DNA of 45,144 bases from contig JAUCBJ010006678.1 of the NCBI GenBank assembly GCA_032718475.1, forward strand, positions 1 through 45,144, given 5' to 3'. Made by a program: the position numbers and the translations under genes. Shown here piece after piece: positions 22,223 to 31,614 of the stretch. Numbering within the stretch: the stretch's first letter is position 1; each line of letters begins with the position of its first letter. A model generated the notes under the pieces. It did not search any database. It saw nothing but the letters and a program-made list of their open reading frames with translations, and was not told the origin of the DNA. The DNA comes from Nemertoderma westbladi. Lineage: Eukaryota > Xenacoelomorpha > Nemertodermatida > Nemertodermatidae.

Positions 22223-23078
22223 TTCAGCGGGTATACCTCCGGAAGCGGGAAGTTGATCAACGCTATTTGTTAGTTGAGCAACATCGCGTTCTGCTTTGTA
22301 GGCATATTGACCCCGACTTCTGCGTGCAGTGCTAATTAATGTTAGGTTCTTTGCCGGTAGACTCCATACCGGTACGGTTGCAGTATGCAGGTATGGGAAG
22401 TAGGCCTACCTTACCAAAGTAAGCCTACCCTTCTATTACAGTATTATTCTTGATCCAGGATTAATTACCGCCGCCGTATATTAACGGGATTTACGATTTA
22501 GCAGTTTAAGGTTAGGACTGTAGGACTACTCGCAGCGCCATATGATATATTATTGAATCAGAATAAATGAGTAAGATAATAGTAAACCCGTTTATTATTA
22601 GAGGGTACGGTAGTCAGCGTACTGCAGTTATACAGCAGTACAACTGCATTGCAGTACTGCATGTACCAGTAAGTAGATTGCAGTTAATATACTGGTAAGT
22701 ACAGCAGTACTGTAATACGAAAAAGACTGATATTACTAGATACTGTAGATAGATATGACCCTTCACCAAACAAGGCTACAGTACATAACAAAAGCATATC
22801 ATATAATATATAACATATGGGCAGTTTGGTATGGCAATGTTTAAACTTTCAAGGCAATTTTCTCGGAAAGTAATTTTTCACGCAAACAAACACTACTCCT
22901 CTGCCATTTAACCTGTTTTTTTGTAATTTTCGCTTCATATGAGTGTATGACAGGTAATTTAATAAACTTCGACAAATTTCGGTCAGTTTTTTTATTTCAT
23001 AATATTTCCCCGTTCCCAAGTTATTTTGTTTATGCAACCACTTTCGAGTTATTTACTGTACAAATTAAAAACCGCAGC

Positions 23079-23123
23079 GGGGGGGGGGGGGGGGGGTTCC
23101 GCCCCCCCCCCCCCCCCCCCCCC
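23079..23123. repeat. poly-G(18)/poly-C(22) pair
   Basis: Eighteen Gs (23079-23096) are followed by TTCCG and twenty-two Cs (23102-23123), a potential perfect G-C foldback with a five-base loop. Such runs are also sites of assembly error. Confidence 0.8.
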
Positions 23124-23141
23124 ACAATTTATGCATAAATT

Positions 23142-23401
23142 TATACAATGCAAAAACACCGCAACTACAGTACAGACTTACGGTGTTTTGTCATTGTGAC
23201 ATTTGTTTTGTCATTGTGACATTTGTTTTGTCATTGTGACATTTGTTTTGTCATTGTGACATTTGTTTTGTTATTGTGATATTTGTTTTGTCATTGTGAC
23301 ATTTGTTTTGTCATTGTGACATTTGTTTTGTCATTGTGACATTTGTTTTGTCATTGTGACATTTGTTTTGTCATTGTGACATTTGTTTTTGCATTGTATC
23401 T
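23142..23401. repeat. 20-bp minisatellite inside an inverted repeat
   Basis: Ten head-to-tail copies of TTTTGTCATTGTGACATTTG run from about 23186 to 23385; one copy has two T-for-C changes. The unit contains the palindrome GTCATTGTGAC-like core. The array is enclosed by ATACAATGCAAAAAC (from 23142) and its inverted copy GTTTTTGCATTGTAT (ending near 23400). A further direct copy of the left arm (ACAATGCAAAAAGACCG) follows at 23426. Confidence 0.9.
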
Positions 23402-23829
23402 AATATATTTACATGCAGGTTGTACAATGCAAAAAGACCGTAAGTACAAAAAATAACGCTGAAGTCAAAATATTAATTGAAAGCAGAAATAATCACGTAG
23501 AAAAATTTCCCAGAATAATTTACAACAGCATTTTTTGAATTTTGATTGGATAATTACTTTTTGTCCGCATATTTGTAGATAAAATTACTTTTCTTAATTG
23601 TGATGTTTATTCTAGCTAGAATATGTTCATGAATAATGTTCTTATTGTTCTAGCGTTAGCTATTTATTAATATAATATAATTACTATTCTAGAACGATAA
23701 TACTTTTATATTATAAATTTTTTTTTTTTTATAATATAAACTTTTGTATTATTTATTATAATATATTTTTTGCGCGAATCGTTTACATAATATTGTCAGT
23801 TACAGTCGATCAAAATTTGTATTTGTTAA

Positions 23830-24629
23830 ATTCCAGATCATTTAAACGAGGTAATTGGATCATTCGCCCCTGTTGTTGTTTCTACCAATGCCTGCCGTGT
23901 AGCTATCAACAGTAAACTTGTTGGAGCTATGGGACTGGATATTGTTCGTATTCAGGCAGTAATGACTGGCGGACCTCCAGGCATCATGAAATACATACGC
24001 GATGACCAATGTGATGGCCTTCCACCTTTGTTAGATATTTTCCTCGACATGCCAGTTATGGTCAGTTCTAACGTTGCGGTGGAACTTGGCGTAGCTAACG
24101 GAACTTTGGCGTTCGTCAGAGGAGTTCAGTTTCCCCATGGTACCACATTTTCCGATGAACTGTATGCTCCCGGACTGCCGGACATCTCAAGATGGTGAAG
24201 CGCGCATCCAGTCTACCTGACTTTGTTATTCTGGAACCCATGTTTACCAAGTGCCCTATTTCATTTCCAAACACCCCTGATGGTTATTTCCCACTGTCAC
24301 CAATCGTCATTAAGGGTATATCGATTAAACTTGGACAACACCTACAATTCCGCATAACGAATATCCGTCAGATACCCATGTCTCCAGCGTATTCGTTAAC
24401 TGTATACAAAGTCCAAGGTCTGACACTTATTGTCCTAATCATTGGGCAATGGAATGCGGAGCGCTTCAGTGGCTTTAACGGCCAAGGATCCTATGTGGGG
24501 TTCTCTAGAGTTCGCTTAAAGAAGGGGCTGTACTTACTATTCCCGATCGATGAAACCATCCGGCGCCGGTGTAAGCCCACGGCCAAACAGTTGGCTGAAA
24601 TTGTTTGGATAAAATCCGTGGCCGGGTAG
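23830..24629 (+). pseudogene. PIF1-like helicase C-terminal fragment, frameshifted
   Basis: The frame 23830-24197 continues, after a shift near 24190, in the frame 24192-24629. Visible features are a superfamily 1B-type region (PVMVSSNVAVELGVANGTLAFV), the late motif AYSLTVYKVQGLTL and motif VI SYVGFSRVRLKKGLYLLFP. These match the C-terminal half of PIF1-like helicases, including those in Helitrons and other large elements. Walker A and B are absent, so the N-terminal half is missing. Upstream is AT-rich sequence with TTCCAG just at the open-frame edge, which could be an old splice acceptor. No Rep (HUH) domain is present, so a Helitron origin is unproven. The TGA/TAG end lies within 2 bp of the next element. 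Confidence 0.75.
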
Positions 24630-24630
24630 T
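24625..24630. repeat. 6-bp target duplication GGTAGT (left)
   Basis: GGTAGT precedes the left terminal TATGGCATAC and recurs directly after the right terminus at 26946-26951. Confidence 0.8.
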
Positions 24631-25120
24631 TATGGCATACATTTGGTGTTTTTATTCGTTAATATTTTCACCTCAAAAAAGCGATTTTTTACACATAATA
24701 AATGATTTTTTACATGTAATAAATGATTTTTTACGTGTAAAAAAATATTTTTTTACGTGTAAATAAACGATTTTTTTATGTGTAATAAATTATTTTTTTA
24801 CGCGTAATAAATTATTTTTTTACGCGTAATAAATTATTTTTTTACGCGTAATAAATTATTTATTTATGCGTAATAAATTATTTTTTTACGCGTAATAAAT
24901 TATTTATTTACGCGTAATAAATGATTTTTTACGCGTAATAAATGATTTTTTTACACGTAATAAATTATTTCTTTACGCGTAATAAATGATTTTTTTACGC
25001 GTAATAAATGATTTTTTTACGCGTAATAAATGATTTTTTTACGCGTAATAAATGATTTTTTTACGCGTAATAAATAATTTTTTACGCGTAATAAATTATT
25101 TTTTCACGCGTAATAAATTC
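24631..25120. repeat. left TIR with tandem ACGCGTAA array
   Basis: A unique 70-bp terminus is followed by about twenty units with the core ACGCGTAATAAAT(G/T)A and a T-run. Units nearest the end have ACACATAA, ACATGTAA or ACGTGTAA in place of ACGCGTAA, and the right end shows similar outer variants. Confidence 0.88.
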
Positions 25121-25161
25121 ATTTTAACTTAGTATTCTTCTTGACCACCATATTGACAATC

Positions 25162-26559
25162 TCAAGAAATAGTACTGTCTGTGTTAAATGCTATATAGCG
25201 GCTTACCAATGGATGAACAACTCCAATAAGTTGGTCACCATGCCTTATTATTAAATAAAAAAGTTTACCGAGAACAGAAAACGAACCATTAGCTACATTC
25301 GATATATCTGCGGCAGATGGTACAATATGGTCTTCAATTACCAGAAACATAGAGGACGTTACTACATTGCTGATAAACGATCCAAAAAGATCACGCCGCA
25401 ATCCGCCTTGGTCACATCCTGGCTCCCCTGAAAATGTTACCAAAATCCCTTGGGTTGGATCTAACTTTGGGACGGCCTTTAGCAAATCTTGAACTAACAC
25501 CCGCCTCCGTATTCGAACTTTCTGAAAATCGTCAGGATCAGTAAACACGTCCAAAGTGTCATCATAGATGTAGCTAAATTGAATAGCCGAAATATTATCC
25601 AATTCCTGATTACTTAGACGCGATAGACTTAAGTCAGCCCAAAACTCGCGGGAACAGTCATTAGCATTAGCAAGTTCTGCTGGTGCTGCAGGTACATTGG
25701 CATTTTCGTCCTCACTATCCGAAATTACAAAATACATCATCGAACGTGTTATTAAGAACTGTACTACTAGAATTTAGAGCTGCTCTATCCCTTAAGACAA
25801 CATTCAAAGGTACAGGAGCAGCATCAGACTCAAAGACACATTCTGGATCACCGTCCGAAACTTGGTGATTTGAATCATCTGTTCGATTTTCCATTGTAGG
25901 AATTTGTACATAAATGTTTCTGGAACCTGGGTAAAGGCTACTTAAAACTTTCCCATAAAATTTAAAATCATTTTCTACGGATATCGGTTGAACAATCTTG
26001 CTAACGACCTTAACAAATTTGAAATTTGCATTACATGCTGGATACGCCTCTAAACAAGCGACGACCTTTGATTTGATGACTGCATCACTGTCGTGTTTTT
26101 CGAAAGACAGCACAGAATGTTTTATTGTGGAGTCTTTTCTTAGAGTCCGTAGTTCTCCAGGATTGAACTCTCGAATTACGATCAACGGCTTACTGTAGCT
26201 TATAATTTGAGGCCGACCCCTCGGCGATCTAAGGCCTAATGATATAACTCCTAATGACATTCCGATTCTGACTACGAACTGTAGGAATACTAGTACCCGC
26301 TATGCCAATAGATCGGCCACTCATACCTGACAAGGTTTGAAAGGGTCTATTTGCCGCTGGAGAATAAGGAGCAAATGCATTCTGAAGCTCACGCAACAAC
26401 CCTCGCCTATTGATTGATGGTTCCGCTTCCACTGTCACAGAATCTCTCAGGTTGGTGTTGATGTTGGTGGTTGTTTGTCCACAAGAAGAACAATATCTAT
26501 CCTGCGGCTTAAGGACAAAACCACATTCACAAATGAAGGTTTGGGTTGATTCATGGAAT
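25162..26559 (-). pseudogene. zinc-ribbon plus HECT N-lobe protein, frameshifted
   Basis: Three minus-strand frames chain head to tail (26559-26229, 26260-25715, 25740-25162), each shifted +1 from the last with short overlaps, as expected after single-base indels. The N-terminus has CECGFVLKPQDRYCSSCG (26535-26478), a zinc ribbon. The C-terminal frame has ILVTFSGEPGCDQGGLRRDL, the conserved N-lobe start of HECT ubiquitin ligases of the G2E3-like type, after an acidic SDSEDEN stretch. The frame ends about 90 residues later, so the C-lobe with the catalytic Cys is absent. Candidate ATGs (26569, 26557) lie one frame off. It is probably a passenger gene. Introns in place of frameshifts are possible but no clear GT-AG pairs stand out. 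Confidence 0.65.
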
Positions 26560-26659
26560 TATGCATTTTGGGGTTTAAACAAAATAAACATTATTTTATA
26601 TTTAAATGTCCCTCGAGAAGAATTATATTCTAGAATAATGGCAAAATAACCAATAGAAT

Positions 26660-26945
26660 ACCAAGTAAAAAATATTTTATTACGCGTAAAAAAATCATTT
26701 ATTACGCGTAAAAAAATAATTTATTACGCGTAAAAAAATATTTTATTACGCATAAAAAAATCATTTATTACGCGTAAAAAAATAATTTATTACGCGTAAA
26801 AAAACAATTTATTACGCATAAAAAAATAGTTTATTTACACGTAAAAAAATATTTTTTTACACGTAAAAAATCATTTATTATGTGTAAAAAATTGCTTTTT
26901 TGAGGTGAAAATATTAACGAATAAAAACATGAAATGTATGCCATA
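26660..26945. repeat. right TIR with inverted ACGCGTAA array
   Basis: This is the inverse of the left end: units read TTATTACGCGTAAAAAAAT and finish TTTTTTGAGGTGAAAATATT...ATGTATGCCATA. It is shorter than the left arm by about 200 bp, consistent with gain or loss of units. Confidence 0.88.
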
Positions 26946-26951
26946 GGTAGT
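26946..26951. repeat. 6-bp target duplication GGTAGT (right)
   Basis: It is an exact copy of 24625-24630. Confidence 0.8.
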
Positions 26952-27270
26952 TACCCAACGAGTTCCTGCTATAACATGGATCCAAAGGGGCTGTCTCAGT
27001 GATTCTATTATGCGTTACCATGGAAACAAGCATACTGTCCGAAATCAAACTGGCTGCCGGATAATAGTAAGTCAGAAACTTCAACATGGGAATGGGAATT
27101 TCATGGGATTGGCTGTAGGGGAGTAGGGGAGGCCAAATCCTAATTATTATATTTATTTTAAGTAACGTTATTCTTACGAATTGCGACATATTATTGTGGG
27201 GCGAGCCACGAAGTTGGCGGAGCCTTAGCGAATTGACACTGTTAGGAGGTGGGTCAATTTATGCAAATAG
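26952..27270. other. spacer, no gene
   Basis: No supported frame. TGTGGGGCGAGCCACGAAG lies near 27194; close relatives occur near 29755 and 42992. Confidence 0.5.
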
Positions 27271-27297
27271 TTGTCGTCGTCGTCGTCGTCGTCGTTG

Positions 27298-27329
<32 letters not shown>

Positions 27330-27336
27330 GTCGTTA
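27271..27336. repeat. GTC microsatellite
   Basis: About 20 GTC units with two GTT interruptions. The Arg-rich reading frame through it is an artefact. Confidence 0.95.
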
Positions 27337-27953
27337 CGATTTTGACATGCTAATAACTTTGTCGGATTTAAAGCTGCCAAGTTGAAAATTTGTAGGTATC
27401 AATATGAGCAAAAGTTGAGATTTTTGAGAGACTTTCAGACACCATCAGTGCAATGGTCTCCCGCTAGAGGGCCACATGTCTAAACATTAAATGCCCTCCC
27501 ATTTCTTTGCTTTTAATCCGTTTAAGCTGAAACTTGGCAGATATGTATTAGACCATTAGCTGTGACTTTCAAAGGAGGCGAATCCATCTGCAGTTCTCCA
27601 GTCTGCCGCTAGAGGGCCAAAGGTCTGAAAGTGAAATCGTTGTCGTCGTTACGATTTTGACATGCTAATAACTTTGTCGGATTTAAAGCTGCCAAGTTGA
27701 AAATTTGTAGGTATCAATATGAGCAAAAGTTGAGATTTTTGAGAGACTTTCAGACACCATCAGTGCAATGGTCTCCCGCTAGAGGGCCACATGTCTAAAC
27801 ATTAAATGGCCACCCATTTCTTTGCTTTTAATCCGTTTAAGCTGAAACTTGGGAAGTATGTACTAGACCATTAGCTGTAAATTTCAAAGGAGGCTAATCT
27901 GTCTGCAGTTCTCCAGTCTGCCGCTAGAGGGCGAAATGTCCCGAATGTGAAAT
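27324..27953. repeat. 315-bp tandem duplication
   Basis: 27324-27638 and 27639-27953 are near-identical over full length, starting GTCGTCGTTACGATTTTGAC and ending in CCGCTAGAGGGC-containing sequence. The second copy repeats the edge of the GTC microsatellite, so the duplication post-dates it. Confidence 0.9.
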
Positions 27954-28384
27954 TATTCTTCCATTTAGTTATTTATGATCTGATCCACCTGAAACTTGTC
28001 ATATATGTACTAGAAGACATCCTAAGTCTTTGTGTGGACAGTAATCGGTCCGGAGTTTTCGAGTCTGCTGCTAGAGGGCGAAATGTAGGAAAGTGATAAC
28101 CTTCGCGAATTCCTTGATCTTAATCTATTTAAGCTGAATTTTGGAATATACAGTACCGGTATGTACTAGACCACATGCCTCGTCTTTGTGAGGAAGGTGA
28201 TCGATCCGTAGTTCTTTAATATGCCGCTAGAGGGCTAAATGTATGAAAGTGAAAACCTTCCAACATTTCGTTATTTATGATCCGTCAATCGGAAACTTGG
28301 TAGATATGTAATAGACCATAGGCTGTGGCTTTGTAGGGAAACTAATCCTTCCTTCTTCAGTTACCCAGTCTCCCGCTAGAGGGT
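27461..28384 (+). promoter_or_regulatory. array of seven CTCF-like core motifs
   Basis: CCGCTAGAGGGC or a one-base variant occurs at 27461, 27606, 27776, 27921, 28068 (CTGC start), 28224 and 28373 (T end), all on the same strand and 145-170 bp apart. The word fits the core of the animal CTCF consensus (CC-A/G-C-T/C-AG-A/G-GGGC). Each unit also has a diverged body with AAGCTGAAACTTGG and GTACTAGACCAT. Two units are explained by the 315-bp duplication; the rest are older. Binding is not shown. Confidence 0.4.
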
Positions 28385-28385
28385 T

Positions 28386-29839
28386 AACGTTTTCCGGGAA
28401 AATCTTCTCCTATGTTTTTATAATCCTTTCGAGTTGATACTTAGCATTAACTCATTTCACGTGCTGCGCGAAGGCCCCACTTCGTGTATATGGCATATAT
28501 ATTGCCACGTGTATATATGGCCTAATATAATATGTGTCGTATTTGTAAGTTTTGATATTATTTTGGTGCAATTACAGTTGTAGTTCACTCGTTGTCGTGC
28601 CGGGACAAGGCTGTGAATGTGAAAATTATCTCACGTTTATATGAATGATACCACCCACAACGAACTGATACAACTCAATGTTAGTATAATTTTAAGGAAT
28701 CATAATTTGTGTAAACAGAAGTAACAAAAAAATGTTTAGACGCCCTAGCATTGTTAAATTAGCTTTTCGAAGGTTAAATTTTCAGAAATTGAATGCAAAT
28801 AATTAAATGGTAATAAACAATCGCACAAATAAATAATTTAAATTAAATTATTATTTTCTGTATGTTTGCAATTTCCGATTAGATTAACTCAATTCTGATT
28901 AAATTAATTATAAGTTAAAATGTTAGGAATGCAAAATATGTGGACATCTTCATTCATGTTAAGTGGGTTTGAGACGATTCATTTGATGGTATTTGTGTTG
29001 ATTATCATTATCGTTTCAATGTGCAGTTTGGCGTACACAGAACTCGAGCTGATGTTATAATTAAAGTGCATGGGTCTCGGCCCTTGCATAGGCATGGTTG
29101 GAAGCCAGTCCTCACCCAACCGAGCTTCCTTGGATTCTGTGTGCCCTGATTTCACTGTGGCGGAGAGGGTGGTACCTCTGGCCATGGCAGTCGGTTTTCC
29201 GTTTGGGGACCTACTGTTATTGGTTGGCTTAAGTTTGACCTCGAGCCGTATTTTGGTTCGATTTATTGATGCTTGGCCCCGATTGTGATCAAAGGAGTGA
29301 CGTCAACCGGAAGCTCCTCCTATTGGTGACCTTTAGGATAAGTTAACGTGTCGTATGGATATACGATATCGTATTCAATGGCTTTGTGAGGCCCATTGAA
29401 CCCTAATGGTTACTTAGTGGAAACTTTGATCTCCCACATTGTGAACAAAAGCCCACTCAGCTTTCAAAACATGAGTACGGGTATTTCTCCCTGTATATTG
29501 TGCATAATTAATTAATTGTGTGTATTTATTTTCTACATTTATTTTTATATGATAATATAATAATATTGATTTGTGTCTGTAATAATAATTATTCGCGTAT
29601 ATTTGTATATTATGATATTATTTTACTGGATTACTGGACCTCTATTTTAATAAATCTAGCGATAAATTCCGGTTAAATGAATTATATTGCAATTAATGCA
29701 ATTGGAGATGATTTGCATATTAATTCTGTGGGTCCAAGCGAGGGCAGTAGTGGAGTGGGGCGAACCACGAAGTTATCAAGCTTAGAAAAGAGATGCACTA
29801 TTGAAACCTTGTTTCTGTCTGTCAGTCTCAAATCACCTT
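28386..29839. other. AT-rich spacer, no gene
   Basis: No supported frame. Contains CACGTG-bearing stretches near 28460-28510 and TATTATA-rich sequence near 29560-29640; I cannot assign it. Confidence 0.5.
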
Positions 29840-30502
29840 AACATCAAGTTAGATCCTGGAAGCGAACTTAGTTCCTGGAAGTGTGTGAAATTAGATCCTA
29901 GATCCAAACTTAGATCCTGGAAGCGAACTTAGATCCTAGATACGAACTTAGATCCGAAAGCAACGTGAACATAGACCCTAGATGTGAACTTAGGTCCTAG
30001 ATACGAACTTAGATCCGAAAGCAACGTGAACATAGATCCTAGATATGAACTTAGATCCTGGAAGCGAACTTACCTAGATCGGAACTTAGATGGTGGAAGC
30101 GAACTTAGATCCTGCATATGAACTTAGATCCTGGAAGCGAACTTAGATCCTAGATACGAACTTAGATCCGAAAGCAACGTGAACATAGACCCTAGATGTG
30201 AACTTAGATCCTGGAAGCGAACTTAGATCCTAGATATTAACTTCCTGAATGCAAACTTAGATCCTAGATTTGAACTTAGATCCTGGAAGCGAACTTAGAT
30301 CCTAAACACGAACTTAGATCCTAAACACGAACTTAGATCCTAGAGGAGAACTTAGATCCTGGAAGCAAACTTAGATCCTAAATATCAACTTAGATCCGAA
30401 AGGAACATGAACACAGATCCTAGATATGAACTTAGAACCTGGCAGCGAACTTAGATCCTAAACACGAATTTAGATCCTTGATGTAAACTTAGATCCTAGA
30501 AG
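29840..30502. repeat. GAACTTAGATCC minisatellite
   Basis: A degenerate array of about 20-bp units: GAACTTAGATCC followed by TGGAAGC, TAGATAC, TAAACAC or CGAAAGCAACGTGAAC. At least two dozen cores are visible. It is cut off by the LINE tail at 30503. The same core appears inverted at 40919-41215. Confidence 0.9.
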
Positions 30503-30622
30503 TGTCATGGGTGATAGGGAGTTGTGGCGGCGCAATTTTGTCGACAAGCCGGTACAGCATTCTTAAAAATGCAGCTGCAATGCAGCGTGCCGATCCTATA
30601 GTAGTAGTAGTAGTAGTAGTAG
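30503..30622 (+). mobile_element. 5'-truncated LINE copy, last codons and 3' tail
   Basis: 30503-30598 matches, in inverse orientation, the 3' end of the LINE at 37494-39168: codons for ELWRRNFVDKP, TAA near 30565, then GATCC. It ends in a (TAG)n tail at 30599-30622. Extreme 5' truncation and a microsatellite tail are typical of target-primed reverse transcription. Confidence 0.85.
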
Positions 30623-30860
30623 GCCTAGTAGTAGGCCTAGTAGTAAAGTACAGTAGTAGGAAACATACTGATTTGTAACCAGGAACTAAAATTTGTAACC
30701 ATCCCAGGTACACAAATTTGTAACTGGGAACGCCAATTAAAAAACCAGGCACTGAGATTTGTAACCAGGAACTCTAATTTATTAAAAGACTCTCAGATTT
30801 GTAATTAGAAACTCCGATTTGTAACCATAACCAGGAAATCAATCAAATTAGTAATCGCTA
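30623..30860. repeat. GATTTGTAACCAGGAACT minisatellite
   Basis: Degenerate units of about 18-30 bp with the core ATTTGTAACCAGGAACT recur from about 30668 to 30840. TAGTAGGCCTAG repeats border it on the left. Confidence 0.75.
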
Positions 30861-31354
30861 CCAGATGACTGTTTTTTTTATAAAACAAAAGGTCGGTTCC
30901 TTATTGGGTCCTCTAGGCCCATTACTAGGAAATACAGTATGATTGATGACTTACGACTTGCTTAACGGCGTCTTGACGCCGTCACTAGTATATATATAAA
31001 TGTAATTAAATAAAAATTATTCTAGAAAAACTTTCCTCAAAAAGTATGCAGTCTTGGCATTTGTGATGCGAAACTAGGCTAGTGAGATTCAGGATAATGC
31101 GTTTAATATAAAAATCGAAAACGCTATCGAATTCCGTAAAGGCGTTAATAAAAGACTGCAACTTTTTGAAATTTGTAAAATTCTAGAACTACAAAAAATT
31201 AATCTTTGAACGGCGCTGTTTGGGGTTTCGAAACATGGATAGGCTAAAAGAGGACATCGAATTAAGTTGAAAAATAAAAACCCCATCGAATTTGGACAAT
31301 GCGTTCCGGGGTTATAGCGGATCGAAAAAAGTCGCCAAAAATTTACAGTAATTT
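30861..31354. other. spacer, no gene
   Basis: Nothing recognisable. GACGCCGTC/GGCGTC foldback near 30965 and AT-rich sequence; ends at the Gypsy-2 LTR. Confidence 0.5.
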
Positions 31355-31593
31355 TGTAGTGAGCGCGATTCTCGCATTAGCGCGACTCACATCATTTCAA
31401 CGTAATATATTCAGATATTACAGTCAGGAACATGTACTATGTTGACACCAGGACAGCTGGTGTGGCACCGGTAGGTACATATATAAAGGCAGTAAACGGT
31501 AGTATGAGTGTAATATGAAGACTGACACGGACAGCAGTATGTTGTCCGTCGAAAGTGAAAGAATCTCACAGTTCGATATCTGTTACCGCTACA
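31355..31593 (-). repeat. Gypsy-2 3' LTR (complete, 239 bp)
   Basis: Read on the minus strand it starts TGTAGCGG and ends CACTACA, with matching TGTAG/CTACA tips. TATATAAAGG reads on the plus strand at 31480-31489, opposite to the element; on the minus strand the same site reads TTTATATA. Confidence 0.88.
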
Positions 31594-31608
31594 CCACTCC
31601 CCCCAGAA
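31594..31608 (-). other. Gypsy-2 polypurine tract
   Basis: The minus strand reads GTTCTGGGGGGAGTGG directly before the 3' LTR; it would prime plus-strand synthesis. Confidence 0.8.
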
Positions 31609-31614
31609 CCGTGA

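Larger units (their letters stand above)
22223..23829. other. spacer upstream of Gypsy-1 gag, no gene
   Basis: The Gypsy-1 5' LTR and leader should lie here, but I cannot define the LTR ends. 22400-22760 is rich in TAGGCCTAC and in GCAGTACTG-type palindromic words. 23079-23401 holds the homopolymer pair and minisatellite listed separately. 23560-23820 is very AT-rich with TATTATAATATA runs. Confidence 0.5.
24631..26945. mobile_element. foldback-like TIR element carrying a HECT-type gene
   Basis: The element is 2315 bp and bounded by TATGGCATACATTT and its inverse. The first 70 bp or so of both ends are nearly identical. They continue into opposite-facing tandem arrays of an about 21-bp unit built on TTTTTTACGCGTAATAAAT: about 20 units left (to 25120) and about 12 right (from 26660). 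The 6-bp duplication GGTAGT flanks it. The ends resemble foldback elements, whose long TIRs are tandem arrays. The interior encodes a zinc ribbon and a HECT N-lobe on the minus strand. I see no transposase, so it is probably mobilised in trans. Six-base duplications fit several DNA transposon superfamilies, and I cannot assign one. Confidence 0.85.

Noticed and set aside
23186-23385. Possible CRISPR-like array of 20-bp repeats
   Set aside because: Units are contiguous with no unique spacers, and the genome is eukaryotic; it is a minisatellite.
27194-27385. Arg-rich ORF
   Set aside because: It is the translation of the GTC microsatellite.
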